Part shown: one piece after another, positions 1 to 8,752 of the stretch | How positions within the stretch are numbered: the first letter of the stretch is position 1 | Layout of the letters: each line of letters opens with the position of its first letter | Assembly (NCBI GenBank): GCA_900549235.1 | Contig: URNT01000004.1 | Coordinates: 62,001-126,000, forward strand | Direction of reading: 5' to 3' | Source of the DNA: an uncultured Clostridium sp. | GTDB taxonomy: Bacteria > Bacillota > Clostridia > Lachnospirales > Lachnospiraceae | Length of the DNA stretch: 64,000 nucleotides | The notes under the pieces: model-generated | Told to the model about the DNA's origin: nothing | What the model saw: the letters and a program-made list of their open reading frames with translations, nothing else | Databases searched by the model: none | Made by a program: the position numbers and the translations under genes

Positions 1-51
1 TCTATATATGACATAAATAAAATTGTTAAATGGGATTGTTAAAGAAATTCA

Positions 52-75
52 GCTGCCGCACCGAACTGCGGCAGC
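52..75 (-). terminator. Hairpin, probable terminator downstream of the Rpn remnant
   Basis: A 9-bp perfect inverted repeat (GCTGCCGCA / TGCGGCAGC) has a 6-base loop and is followed on the minus strand by a T-rich stretch. It lies 12 bp past the stop codon of the Rpn-like remnant, where an intrinsic terminator for leftward transcription would be expected. The first 50 bases of the window contain no other feature I can support. Confidence 0.65.
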
Positions 76-86
76 CGCTGATTGAT

Positions 87-675
87 TTAAACAGAAAGAT
101 CAATGTGATATTTTTCACACATTTCTTTTAATAGCTCAGGATCCTCTGCTAAAAGGGGGATCCTTTCCGCATCACCGTTTTGTGACATGGACTGGATGAG
201 GAGGAGAAAGGACTGACGGGCTTCCTGACATCCTTCCGCTCTGCCTTCCATACGCTCCTGGTTCAGCATTTCTCCGAACAGCATATACTGCACCTCCATC
301 GAGTTGTTGCGCTTCACATCCGTTATCCTCGTCTCGATCCGGCGGATCAGTGTGTCGTGGTTTTCCTGTAAAGGAGGAATTGCATTTTCCACATATTGGA
401 GAAAATGCACCAGCTCCGGCGGTTCGTCCTGGGTGTTGGTTCCCTTTGTGTTAAGGAATATTTTGTAAGCCTTATCTCCAAGTTCCTCTCCGTTTTCCCT
501 GCACCTGGTGTCAAAGGTATACCGCCAGAAGCTGCTGGAAAAGGGGTCAAAGGTGCAGATAAAGATCACATAGCTTGTAGGAAGCCGGTTAAAATCCTCT
601 CCCGGCTTCAGCAAAGTCAGATCCATCCGGCTCTGATAAGCCCTGCTCCGCTTGGGAAGGTTTACGATTGGTCAT
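87..675 (-). pseudogene. Rpn-family PD-(D/E)XK nuclease / putative transposase, internally deleted
   Basis: The C-terminal half of an Rpn (recombination-promoting nuclease, PDDEXK_2) protein is readable: NLPKRSRAYQSRMDL, then a SYVIFICTFDPF block and an LGDKAYKIFLNTKG block, ending near 87. These match the second half of this roughly 300-residue family. The same frame is stopped at 672-674. A different frame has a good ribosome-binding site (AAAGGCGG) and ATG at 675 giving MTNRK, a typical start for these proteins, but it runs out after 26 codons. Start and C-terminal half therefore sit side by side in different frames, with the catalytic middle missing. The simplest reading is an internal deletion with frameshift. 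A shorter product from the ATG at 626 is possible but would lack the nuclease core. Confidence 0.8.
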
Positions 676-802
676 TGTACCGCCTTTCTGAATATACAAA
701 GACGGATCAGCCTGTCTGCTGGATTTATTATAACACGCTTTTTTCCTGACCGCTATCCCTTTTTTCATTCACATCCAAACATTCACACCCAAAAAACCAG
801 CC

Positions 803-934
803 TCATCCCTTCATCCCACTCATCTTCCCCAACGCCATCACCGTCACCATAATCACAAAGATAGCTACAAAGATACCGCCCATTCCTTTTGCCATGATCT
901 CCAGGGCGATTTCCACATTTTGTATATTTCCCAT
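803..934 (-). CDS. OadG-like mini gamma subunit of a sodium-pump decarboxylase (43 aa)
   Basis: This 43-codon gene starts 10 bp after the oadB stop codon, with a strong ribosome-binding site (GGAGGGA). The product begins MGNIQNVEIALEIM and has one hydrophobic segment (about residues 20-36) after a KGMGGIF motif. That is the arrangement of the membrane part of OadG/MmdD-type small subunits, which anchor and stabilise the Na+-translocating decarboxylase complex. Usual gamma subunits are 80-120 residues with a charged or proline-rich tail; here the protein stops directly after the membrane helix. Position after oadB supports the assignment; sequence identity alone would be weak for so short a protein. 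Confidence 0.65.
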   Translation of the reverse strand: MGNIQNVEIALEIMAKGMGGIFVAIFVIMVTVMALGKMSGMKG

Positions 935-944
935 AGCTTCCCTC

Positions 945-2093
945 CTACATATACTGCGTTACAATACTGATCACCAGTCCGCCTGCGATAACGGAAGCGA
1001 TCTGTCCGGATACGTTGGTGCCTGCCGCCTGCATGAGAATAATGTTTCCCGGCTCCTCTTTTGCGGCCATTTTCTGGACCACGCGGGAGGACATAGGGAA
1101 GGCGGAAATGCCGCAGCCGCCGATCATAGGGTTTACCGGAGGCTTTCCTGCCATTTTTAGGAATACATTAATCAGCTTCGCAAAGAGGACACCGCCTACC
1201 GTATCGAATACAAAGGCTACAAGGCCCAGAGCCATGATCATCAGGGTAGCCGGATTGACGAACTGATCTGCCTTCATGCTGAATGAAATAGTGATTCCAA
1301 GAAGCAGGGTAATGATATTGGCCAGTTCATTCTGGGCTGTCTGGCTTAAGCTGTTTAGTACGCCGCACTCCCGCAGCAGGTTTCCGAACATCAGAAAGCC
1401 TACCAAAGCTACGGACTGAGGAGAAACAAAGCCTACGATGATGCTGACCGCAATAGGGAATATGATCCTCAGCTCCTTCCCTACACTCTGTGGATTGTAC
1501 TGCATACGGATCTTTCTTTCCTTACTGGTAGTAACCAGGCGGATGGCAATAGGCTGGATAATGGGCACCAGAGCCATATAGGAATACGCCGCCACCGCAA
1601 TAGGCCCCATATAAGAGGAGCCCAGCACCTGGGACACCAGGATGGAGGTAGGCCCGTCTGCCGCTCCAATGATGCCGATGGAAGCGGCGTCCTTCAGATC
1701 AAAGCCTAAAACGCAGGCAATGAGGATAGCCGCAAAGATACCAAACTGAGCCGCCGCCCCAAAAAGAAACAGCACCGGCTGGCTCAGCAGAGGGCCAAAA
1801 TCGATCATGGCCCCGATGCCGATAAACAGCAGGATAGGCATTGCCTCCGATGCCTCGATCCCCGTCTCAAACAGCCACTGGATGATTCCCGCCGCCGGGA
1901 TCTTTCCCTGAACCATCTGGTCGATCACCCCGGAAAAGGGAAGATTGACCAGGATGGCTCCAAAGCCCAGAGGCAGAAGGAGGGATGGCTCATACTCCTT
2001 TTTAACCGCAAGCCATATGAGGGCCACTCCTACTGCATACATAACCACCTGCTGCCATGTGACAGCAGAGATTCCTTCCAATAAAAATTCCAT
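945..2093 (-). CDS. oadB: Sodium ion-translocating decarboxylase subunit beta
   Basis: A 382-residue polytopic membrane protein of the OadB/GcdB/MmdB family, the subunit that couples decarboxylation of a biotin-bound carboxyl group to Na+ export. Family landmarks are visible: GIGAMIDFGPLLSQP in the first third, GIIGAADGPTSI (region IIIa with the conserved Asp) in the middle, and NPMIGGCGISAFPMSSRV near the C terminus. Length is typical. It follows the CitMHS-type transporter gene by 21 bp and precedes the OadG-like peptide, so the three are probably one operon. The carboxyltransferase alpha subunit and biotin carrier are not nearby, so the actual acid (oxaloacetate, methylmalonyl-CoA or glutaconyl-CoA) cannot be stated. 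Confidence 0.93.
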   Translation of the reverse strand: MEFLLEGISAVTWQQVVMYAVGVALIWLAVKKEYEPSLLLPLGFGAILVNLPFSGVIDQMVQGKIPAAGIIQWLFETGIEASEAMPILLFIGIGAMIDFGPLLSQPVLFLFGAAAQFGIFAAILIACVLGFDLKDAASIGIIGAADGPTSILVSQVLGSSYMGPIAVAAYSYMALVPIIQPIAIRLVTTSKERKIRMQYNPQSVGKELRIIFPIAVSIIVGFVSPQSVALVGFLMFGNLLRECGVLNSLSQTAQNELANIITLLLGITISFSMKADQFVNPATLMIMALGLVAFVFDTVGGVLFAKLINVFLKMAGKPPVNPMIGGCGISAFPMSSRVVQKMAAKEEPGNIILMQAAGTNVSGQIASVIAGGLVISIVTQYM

Positions 2094-2114
2094 GTCATTT
2101 TCCTCCCTGTTACT

Positions 2115-3419
2115 TTACAGCACCGGCAGATAACCAAGAGCCAGTCCAACTGCCATAAAAATTCCAAAGATACCGATACACCAGCGGAATATATATCCCT
2201 GATATTCTGCCAGGGTGATCTCTGTCTGATCCATCAGCAGATAGATAAATGGAACGAGAGGACTTAAGAAATGGAAGGCCTGTCCCATCAACGCGGCAAA
2301 ACCGATCTGGAGATCTGTAAAGCCGTAAGCCTGGGCAGTTGCTGCCAGAGGCGGAAGGACTCCATAATAAAACGCGTCATTGTTCAGAAGGTAGGTGCCG
2401 GGAGCACTGATCACCGCAATGATCACCGCAAAGAACCGTCCCAGAGATTCTGGGATTACAGCTACCAGGAACTGGGCAATGGCATTTGACATACCGGCAT
2501 TTTCGGGGCCATTTAGAACACCCATCAGCACACCGGCGCCCAGTACCATCATGATTACATTGATCATATCCGGCGCAAGGGAACTGATCACCTTTCTCTG
2601 CACCTTCTGCTCCGGGTAATTGACCAGCAGAGCAATGGCCGTTCCTACACCAAACAGGATAGCGGAGGATGCCAGTCCCATGATCAGGGACACAACAATA
2701 GCCGCTGTAAGCAACAGATTGAACCAGATGAGCTTCGGCCGTTTCCAGGCCGCTTCCTCCTCAGAAACCTCCACCCGGTTTACTGTATTTGTGATATTGG
2801 ACACGCCCAGGCGCTTACGCTCCTTCCTTCCAAGGTAAACGGAAACGCCGATCACATATATGGCGGAAACCACCATACCCGGAACCAGAGGCGCCAGAAT
2901 CTCACCTGCATCCAGGTTCATAACCGACATCACGCGGGCTGTAGGGCCGCCCCAGGGAATCAGGTTCATAATACAGTTCTGAAGAATGATCAGATTGGCA
3001 AGATAGATCTTGCGGATCCCCAGACGGTTGTAGATGGGGATCAGAGCCGTACAGCAGATCATAACCGTTGTGGTGCCGTCGCCGTCTAAAGACACGAAAG
3101 CAGCCAGCACAGCTGTTCCCACCAGAACCTTCAGGGGATCTCCCTTGCACCAGTTCACCACCTTATCAACCATGGGATCAAACATCCCGGCTGTAAGCAT
3201 GATGCCGAAAAACAGGATGGCAAAGGTCATCATAGCGAAGGTAGATGCCACGCTCTTGATTCCCTCCATCGCATAAGTAAGTGTATCCCATCCATACCCG
3301 GCCAGAATTCCGAACAGCACCGGGATCAGGATCAGAGATGTAAATGGGCTCAGTTTTTTTGCCATAATGAGCGCCATGAATACCACGATCATGGCAAACC
3401 CAAGCAATGCTAAATACAT
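2115..3419 (-). CDS. CitMHS-family citrate:divalent metal / H+ symporter
   Basis: A 434-residue protein with about 12 hydrophobic segments that matches the CitMHS family (Bacillus CitM/CitH), which imports citrate complexed with Mg2+ or Ca2+. Diagnostic stretches are the SLDGDGTTTVMICC segment near residue 110 and the NLIPWGGPTARVMS segment near 155. A ribosome-binding site AGGAGGGG lies 6 bases before the ATG. The Na+-pump beta subunit gene follows by 21 bp. Together they suggest uptake of citrate (or a related acid) linked to decarboxylation-driven Na+ export, as in citrate fermenters, although no citrate lyase is in the window. The ion preference cannot be told from sequence. Confidence 0.88.
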   Translation of the reverse strand: MYLALLGFAMIVVFMALIMAKKLSPFTSLILIPVLFGILAGYGWDTLTYAMEGIKSVASTFAMMTFAILFFGIMLTAGMFDPMVDKVVNWCKGDPLKVLVGTAVLAAFVSLDGDGTTTVMICCTALIPIYNRLGIRKIYLANLIILQNCIMNLIPWGGPTARVMSVMNLDAGEILAPLVPGMVVSAIYVIGVSVYLGRKERKRLGVSNITNTVNRVEVSEEEAAWKRPKLIWFNLLLTAAIVVSLIMGLASSAILFGVGTAIALLVNYPEQKVQRKVISSLAPDMINVIMMVLGAGVLMGVLNGPENAGMSNAIAQFLVAVIPESLGRFFAVIIAVISAPGTYLLNNDAFYYGVLPPLAATAQAYGFTDLQIGFAALMGQAFHFLSPLVPFIYLLMDQTEITLAEYQGYIFRWCIGIFGIFMAVGLALGYLPVL

Positions 3420-3592
3420 ACAGAAACCCCTCCTTTTATTTGATACAGTTACTATACAGAAGGAACCTTAAATAAAAGCCCTTGGAATATTAAAATTTGT
3501 TAAGCTTGCCCCAGAGCGTGTTTGAAGATTGCTTTCTGACAGCTGTACGTTTCACTTTGCGGGAGGCCTCCGGGATCCTATCTGATTCAATT
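3420..3592. other. Intergenic leader upstream of the citrate transporter
   Basis: This 173-bp gap separates the guanylate-kinase-like gene from the transporter gene downstream on the same strand. It contains a GGAGGCCTCC palindrome (3562-3571) and an A+T-rich stretch (about 3485-3505). I could not find a convincing -35/-10 pair or a catabolite-repression element. The transporter operon may have its own promoter here, but the sequence does not settle it. Confidence 0.35.
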
Positions 3593-4168
3593 TCATCCCT
3601 CCTTCACATCCCCAAGTATCTCTGTAACGCATTCCTCAAGCTCCCGGTTCTCGTACCGCTTCTCCACCCCGCACCGCTTCAGATTTTCCTCTGAAAAATC
3701 CTTCTCATCTGCCAGGAACCGCCTGCAGAGTTCCGCGTATTTCGGTTCTTTCTGAATATCTTCGCGGTCCAGGGCCCGCCTTAGGCGCACCCCGTCCTCT
3801 ACCTGGATATACACCGGATACATCACCTCTGCCCCGTAATACTCCCGCAGCTTCTCAAAGGATTCCAGGGTGCCGATCATCAGGTAATTCCCCCGGCCGG
3901 GCTCCGCCTGACCGTCATCCACCGTAAAGTAGCTCCAGGGCCCATGGACTGTCTCATAGGTACGGCACTCGATCAGCCGTCCCTCCCTCCTGCAGGCTTC
4001 CAAAAAGGCCTCATCCCGGAAGAAATACTCCACTCCGTCCTGCTCTCCCTCACGGATGGGCCTTGTTGTATACATAATAATGCTTTTAAAGTCAGGAAGC
4101 CGTTTTTTTAGCTCCCTGTAGATCGTGTCCTTTCCCGACGCGCTTTTTCCCATGACATAGTAAATCAT
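3593..4168 (-). CDS. Guanylate kinase-like P-loop protein
   Basis: A 191-residue guanylate-kinase-fold protein. The P-loop GKSASGKD is at residues 7-14, and TTRPIREGEQDGVEYFF reproduces the GMP-binding signature of guanylate kinases. The usual P-loop of housekeeping Gmk is GPSGVGK(S/T), so this is a divergent copy and probably not the essential enzyme. The gene starts 5 bp after the stop codon of the Orn/Lys/Arg decarboxylase-like gene, so the pair is likely translationally coupled. The same pairing of a GK-like protein with this decarboxylase class occurs in Firmicutes, but its joint function is not known to me. Confidence 0.8.
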   Translation of the reverse strand: MIYYVMGKSASGKDTIYRELKKRLPDFKSIIMYTTRPIREGEQDGVEYFFRDEAFLEACRREGRLIECRTYETVHGPWSYFTVDDGQAEPGRGNYLMIGTLESFEKLREYYGAEVMYPVYIQVEDGVRLRRALDREDIQKEPKYAELCRRFLADEKDFSEENLKRCGVEKRYENRELEECVTEILGDVKEG

Positions 4169-4173
4169 TTGTA

Positions 4174-5691
4174 TTACTCTTTCCTTTTCTTCTCATTTTC
4201 CACAACCTTTATGGCCCCCAGGCTCTCATCCTCCGGCCCCTGAACCGAAAGGCCCTTCGCCTTATAATCCAGGATTAGCTCTACGGTCTCCCGGCTGATC
4301 ACCTCACCCGGCGCCAGTATAGGGATCCCCGGCGGATAGATATACACAAATTCGCCGGAGATGTCTCCCACGGCCTCCTTAAGCCCGATCCGCCTTCCCA
4401 GCCCATCCAGGGCCTCCGCCAAAGTCAGCTTTACCTGATTCTTCCGGCTGTAGACACAAGAGGGCTCCTTAAGCACCGCCTTTCCCGGCTCCTCAATCCC
4501 CCATTTCCGGCACTCCTCATCTATTTCCAAAAGCGCCCTTTCCAGCCTCAAAAGTCCCTCTTTGCTGTCCATAACCGTCGAGATAGCCGTCACATAATCC
4601 GCCCCGCACATCTCCATTTCCAGATGATACCTGCTCCGCAGAAGCTCCATAAGTGTCTCCCCTGTAAGGGAAGTTCCTCTGGTAGAAACAACAATCTTCG
4701 TTCTGTCAAGGTCAAAGATCCCGCTGCTCCCAACAAGCCCTCTGTCCGCCAAGCAAAGACATTTCATAGAAGCCAGCCGGCCCCTCATTTCTTCCAGCTC
4801 CTGCATATACTCCCTTGTTTTCTCCCTCATCTGCTCCATTCGGAAGATGCTATTTTCAATCCCCGCCATCAGCACATAGGAGGGGCTGCTGCTCTGATAG
4901 ATGGAAAGATACCGCCTCACTGCTCCCGGATCCATGTAGAAGCCGCCTCCCGGCCGGTTTGCCTTCATATGAAGGAGAGCCGTCTGAGTAAGGCTTGGCA
5001 TGGTTTTATGGACACTCTGGATCACCACATCCGCTCCAAGCTCCAAAGCCGACTGAGGAAATTCTGCCCCGTACCGGAAATGGGCTCCGTGGGCCTCATC
5101 CACAATCAGCGGAATCCCCGCCTGGTGGACCGCCTCCGCGATCCTTTTTATATCAGACACCACCCCGTCATAGGTCGGGGAAACAATCAGCACCGCCTGA
5201 ATATCCTCATTCCCCTCCCGGCTTAATTCCTTTTCCACATCCTGCGCCGGAATCCCGCCCTGTATCCCCAGTCCGGGAACCGTCTGTGGATAAACATACA
5301 CCGTTTTCAGCTGATGCAGATACGCCCCGTGATACACCGACTTATGGCAGTTCCGGCTCATCAGAAGCTTTCCGCCCCGCTTTACACATCCGCATATGGC
5401 GGACAATATGCCGCTGCTGCTGCCATTTACCAGATACCGGGTCTCATCTGCGCCGTACAATCCTGCCGCCCATTCCATGGAGCGCTTTAGGATTCCCTCC
5501 GGGTGGTGAAGGTTATCAAACCCCTGGATCTCCGTTATATCAATAGAAAATGGATCCGGAAACCCCAGACCTTCTCCCCCCTGCTTCAGCCGTTTATGGC
5601 CGGGCATATGGAAGGGGTACTGATCCGAAGCCTGATACCCTTCCAGACGGCGGATCAGAAGCTCCTCTTCCCTAAGGCCATGTATCTCCAT
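4174..5691 (-). CDS. Orn/Lys/Arg decarboxylase-type PLP enzyme
   Basis: A 505-residue fold-type I PLP enzyme of the short Firmicute group of Orn/Lys/Arg decarboxylases (SpeA/YaaO-like), which lack the long N-terminal wing domain of E. coli LdcI. The N-terminal PGHKR is at 30-34, the cofactor-contact DEAHGAH at 198-204, and the Schiff-base lysine is K229 in SVHKTMPS. The C-terminal domain ends with an IYPPGIP(I) motif that is typical of the class. The likely reaction is decarboxylation of lysine, arginine or ornithine to a polyamine precursor; the exact amino acid is undetermined. It is followed 5 bp downstream by the guanylate-kinase-like gene. Confidence 0.88.
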   Translation of the reverse strand: MEIHGLREEELLIRRLEGYQASDQYPFHMPGHKRLKQGGEGLGFPDPFSIDITEIQGFDNLHHPEGILKRSMEWAAGLYGADETRYLVNGSSSGILSAICGCVKRGGKLLMSRNCHKSVYHGAYLHQLKTVYVYPQTVPGLGIQGGIPAQDVEKELSREGNEDIQAVLIVSPTYDGVVSDIKRIAEAVHQAGIPLIVDEAHGAHFRYGAEFPQSALELGADVVIQSVHKTMPSLTQTALLHMKANRPGGGFYMDPGAVRRYLSIYQSSSPSYVLMAGIENSIFRMEQMREKTREYMQELEEMRGRLASMKCLCLADRGLVGSSGIFDLDRTKIVVSTRGTSLTGETLMELLRSRYHLEMEMCGADYVTAISTVMDSKEGLLRLERALLEIDEECRKWGIEEPGKAVLKEPSCVYSRKNQVKLTLAEALDGLGRRIGLKEAVGDISGEFVYIYPPGIPILAPGEVISRETVELILDYKAKGLSVQGPEDESLGAIKVVENEKKRKE

Positions 5692-5744
5692 AAAACTTTC
5701 TGTCCTTTCTTCTAAAATAAATGTTCAAACAGGTTTCATTGCCG

Positions 5745-6293
5745 TTATTTATTTTCCCAGGGCTTTTTCCTGCTCCTTGCCGCCAGGTGGATAATACTCT
5801 GCTTCAGCTGCTTATGATTCCTTATGACCAGCATTTTTTCACCATAGGACTGCCCGATCTGGTCATAATGCTCCCTCCGCTTGCGGCTGCGCCCATCGAT
5901 GAGGATCCATTTTATAAATTCCGCATCCATTTTTTCCATACAGCCATCGGCCATGCTCTCCCGCTTTTTTCCCTTAAATTCCATATACCGTTTCAGCGCC
6001 TGGTACAGGCAGATCCGCCTTGGAAAGTCCATAAAAATAATGAGATCCGCTTCCTTAAGGCGGCGCTCCTGATAAAATTTTTCATAATTTCCATCTATGA
6101 TCCAGCCATTTTCCCGATTCTTCTCCAGAAAATCCAGCGCAATGGCCCTGGCTTCCTCCCGGTTCCGCTCCTTCCAGCCGGCTTCAAAATTCACCGTATC
6201 CAGATACTGAACCGGGCAGCCGTAGAGATGACCCAGCTTTCCTGCCAGGGTGGATTTTCCCGAACCGCTGTATCCAATGATCGCTACCTTCAT
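5745..6293 (-). CDS. FlaR-like (DNA topology modulation) adenylate-kinase-fold protein
   Basis: A 182-residue P-loop kinase-fold protein with Walker A GYSGSGKST at residues 7-15, a WIIDGNY motif near 88-94 and a DFPRRICLYQALKR segment. These match the family annotated as DNA topology modulation protein FlaR, which resembles shikimate/adenylate kinases; the in vivo substrate of the family is not established. It stands alone: 53 bp separate its stop codon from the start of the next leftward gene, and it is divergent from the FadR-type regulator. The C-terminal tail is basic. Confidence 0.8.
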   Translation of the reverse strand: MKVAIIGYSGSGKSTLAGKLGHLYGCPVQYLDTVNFEAGWKERNREEARAIALDFLEKNRENGWIIDGNYEKFYQERRLKEADLIIFMDFPRRICLYQALKRYMEFKGKKRESMADGCMEKMDAEFIKWILIDGRSRKRREHYDQIGQSYGEKMLVIRNHKQLKQSIIHLAARSRKKPWENK

Positions 6294-6398
6294 CCTTTTT
6301 GTTCCTCCTGTAAACGTACTTCTTATTCCTTAGTATACACGAAAAAGCCATGGATTCCCACCTGATTTTCCCGCATCCCCGCCAGTTCCCCTTCCTGT

Positions 6399-6427
6399 TT
6401 GTACAAATGATCGTCCTGTGCTATCAT
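6399..6427 (+). promoter_or_regulatory. Sigma-A promoter of the FadR-type regulator
   Basis: TTGTAC (6399-6404) and TATCAT (6422-6427) are separated by exactly 17 bp and lie 40 bp upstream of the chosen ATG at 6467. This promoter also argues against the longer reading that would begin upstream at 6350, since that start would fall before the promoter. Confidence 0.65.
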
Positions 6428-6466
6428 ATTCTTAGAAAACTCACTCAGATCAGAAAGGAAAAAACC

Positions 6467-7150
6467 ATGGAAAAACAGACATTGGGAGACCTGACGGCAA
6501 AGCGCCTTTTAGATATGATACAGGAACGGGGCTATACAGCCGGAGACAAGCTGCCCACAGAAGCCGAGCTCACAGAGCTTCTTGGAGTGGGCCGGAATAC
6601 CATCCGGGAGGCCCTGCGTATTCTGGTGTCCCGGAATATCGTTACCATCCGTCAGGGCTCCGGCACCTTTATTTCCGAGAAAAATGGAGTGGCAGACGAT
6701 CCTCTGGGCTTTGCCATGGTAGAGGACCGGAGAAAGCTCACCGAGGATCTGATCCAGATGCGGCTGATCCTGGAACCCCCTATTGCCGCCCTGGCGGCCC
6801 AGAATGCCGGGCCAGAGGAACTTCTCCGGCTGGAGGCCACCCTGAAGGAGCTGGAGCAGCTTATACAGGAAAAACAGGATTATGCGGAAAAGGATTCCCA
6901 GTTCCACGCCCAGATCGCCAGCTGCAGCCACAACCAGGTGGTCAGCAACCTGATCCCCGTCATCACCGAAGGCGTCCGGGTCTTTGCCGGAGCGGTCCAG
7001 GAAACAGAATATGAGCAGACCCTGCTGTCCCACCGGCGTATCTTTGAAGCCATCCGGGACCGCCGGGCCGTCGAAGCCCAGCAGGCCATGTATTTCCATC
7101 TGATGTACAATGACAATCGTTATAAGGGGGAGCTGGAGCCACAATCCTGA
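6467..7150 (+). CDS. FadR-type GntR transcriptional regulator
   Basis: A 227-residue regulator. The N-terminal winged helix-turn-helix includes GDKLPTEAELTELLGVGRNTIREALR and the wing RQGSGTFIS, and a C-terminal FCD ligand-binding domain follows (about residues 85-215). The start at 6467 was chosen because AGAAAGGA precedes it and the upstream in-frame residues do not look like protein. The gene lies directly before the GlpA-like operon on the same strand, 141 bp away, and that gap holds an inverted-repeat operator candidate. It is most likely the local regulator of the three-gene oxidoreductase operon, responding to its substrate or a pathway acid. Confidence 0.88.
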   Translation: MEKQTLGDLTAKRLLDMIQERGYTAGDKLPTEAELTELLGVGRNTIREALRILVSRNIVTIRQGSGTFISEKNGVADDPLGFAMVEDRRKLTEDLIQMRLILEPPIAALAAQNAGPEELLRLEATLKELEQLIQEKQDYAEKDSQFHAQIASCSHNQVVSNLIPVITEGVRVFAGAVQETEYEQTLLSHRRIFEAIRDRRAVEAQQAMYFHLMYNDNRYKGELEPQS

Positions 7151-7172
7151 CCACTCCCTTGCAGCCCGCAAT

Positions 7173-7262
7173 ATTCATCCTATGAATTTTAAAAATCACC
7201 TATTATAATGTTGACATACATTTCCATATATGATAAAAACTAATTAAATAGATAGGATGAAT
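7173..7262 (+). promoter_or_regulatory. Operator and promoter of the GlpA-like operon
   Basis: ATTCATCCTATGAAT (7173-7187) is a perfect inverted repeat with a 3-bp centre. The sequence ATAGGATGAAT (7252-7262) repeats most of it in inverse orientation 65 bp further on. Between them is a TTGACA -35 element (7211-7216) with a plausible A-rich -10 around 7232-7239. The arrangement of a full site upstream and a related site downstream of a promoter suits repression by the neighbouring FadR-type regulator. Confidence 0.5.
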
Positions 7263-7291
7263 TTGCCAAATATTTAACAGGAGGAACTGTC

Positions 7292-8752
7292 ATGGACCAA
7301 CTATATGATGTACTCATCATCGGCGGCGGCGTGGTGGGAAGCGCCATTGCAAGGGAAATGTCCCGCTACCGCCTGCGCATCGGAGTTCTTGAAAAGAACC
7401 TGGATGTATGCTGTGAAACCAGCGGCCGCAATTCCGGGGTGGTTCACGGAGGCTTTGCCTATGATCCGGGAACCTTAAAAGCCAGGCTCTGCGTGGAGGG
7501 CAATCAGGGCATGGGGGCCCTGGCCGAGGAACTGGATTTTCCATTTATCCGCTGCGGCAAGGTGCTGGTAGGAAACACAGAGGAGGATATGGAACAGTTA
7601 AAGCGCACCATGGCCCAGGGAGAGGTAAACGGGGCAAAGGGACTGGTGCTCATCGACAAGGAGGAGCTTCACAGGCTGGTGCCTGCTGTAGTGGGAGAAT
7701 TTGCCATGTTTTCTCCCGAAAGCGGCGTTGTCGATCCCTTCCAGTACACCATCGCCCTGGCGGAAAATGCCCATGCCAACGGGGCAGAATACCATTTTAA
7801 CTGTGAGGTAACAGGCATTTCCCGTGAGGACGGCATTTACACTGTAACCGCCGGAGGCAGACATTTTTCCTCCCGCTGGATCGTAAACAGCGCCGGTCTG
7901 GGCTGCGGCGTTATATCCGACCTGCTGGGGATCAAGGGCTACCGGATCATCGGCTCCAAGGGCGACTATATTATCCTGGACAAGCGGACCGGCCCCCTGC
8001 TTCCCATGCCTGTGTACCCCGTTCCCAGCAACACCTATATGGGAATCCATGTGACCAATACCACCGACGGAAATGTAATCATCGGCCCCAATGCAGAGCA
8101 GGTATCAGATTTTACCTATTACGGCGTTCCACAGGAAAATATGGATTATCTGGCCCAAAGCGCCTCCGATCTCTGGCCCTGTATCAGAAAGCAGGATTAT
8201 ATCCGCAATTACTCCGGCATCCTGCCAAAATGGGTTGACGAAAAGGGTGTGATTCAGGACTTTAAGATCGAAATCCGGGATGATATTGCCCCAAGAGCCA
8301 TCAATCTGGTAGGCATCGAATCCCCCGGACTGACTGCGGCTGTGCCCATCGCCCGCTATGCGGTAAGCCTGATGGCTGAGCGTGAAGAGCTTACCCAGAA
8401 TCCGGACTTCCAGCCCCGCAGAAAGGGTATTACCCGCTTCGCGGAACTGACGCCGGAGCAGCAAAATGAGCTCATCCGTGAGAATCCCGACTACGGCGAG
8501 GTAATCTGCCGCTGCGAAAAAGTGACAAAGGCAGAGCTTCTTCAGGCCATCCGCAATCCTCTTGGAGTGTCTACTGTAGCAGGGATCAAATACAGAACCA
8601 GAGCTTCCATGGGACGGTGTCAGGGGGGCTACTGCCAGATGCGGATGACCCAGCTCATCGAGCAGGAAAAAGGACTGGCGCCGGAGGAAATCCGGTACGC
8701 CAAAAGCGATTCCCAGATGTTTTTCGGAAAGGTGCGGGAGGTGAAAGCATGA
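7292..8752 (+). CDS. GlpA-like FAD-dependent dehydrogenase with C-terminal [2Fe-2S] domain
   Basis: A 486-residue flavoprotein of the DAO/glycerol-3-phosphate dehydrogenase superfamily. The dinucleotide motif IIGGGVVGSAIARE is near residue 10, ETSGRNSGVVHGGF near 45, and the C-terminal BFD-like iron-sulfur domain has its cysteines at 406, 408, 443 and 448 (CRC and RCQGGYC). This is the layout of anaerobic GlpA and the related LhgO-type enzymes that oxidise an alpha-hydroxy group. AACAGGAGGAA precedes the ATG. It overlaps the next gene by 4 bp. No glycerol kinase is present, so the substrate may be another polyol phosphate or hydroxy acid. Confidence 0.88.
   Translation: MDQLYDVLIIGGGVVGSAIAREMSRYRLRIGVLEKNLDVCCETSGRNSGVVHGGFAYDPGTLKARLCVEGNQGMGALAEELDFPFIRCGKVLVGNTEEDMEQLKRTMAQGEVNGAKGLVLIDKEELHRLVPAVVGEFAMFSPESGVVDPFQYTIALAENAHANGAEYHFNCEVTGISREDGIYTVTAGGRHFSSRWIVNSAGLGCGVISDLLGIKGYRIIGSKGDYIILDKRTGPLLPMPVYPVPSNTYMGIHVTNTTDGNVIIGPNAEQVSDFTYYGVPQENMDYLAQSASDLWPCIRKQDYIRNYSGILPKWVDEKGVIQDFKIEIRDDIAPRAINLVGIESPGLTAAVPIARYAVSLMAEREELTQNPDFQPRRKGITRFAELTPEQQNELIRENPDYGEVICRCEKVTKAELLQAIRNPLGVSTVAGIKYRTRASMGRCQGGYCQMRMTQLIEQEKGLAPEEIRYAKSDSQMFFGKVREVKA

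Noticed and set aside
6350..6466. 39-residue N-terminal extension of the FadR-type regulator
   Set aside because: It begins upstream of the predicted promoter (6399-6427), has no ribosome-binding site, and a well-placed site precedes 6467.
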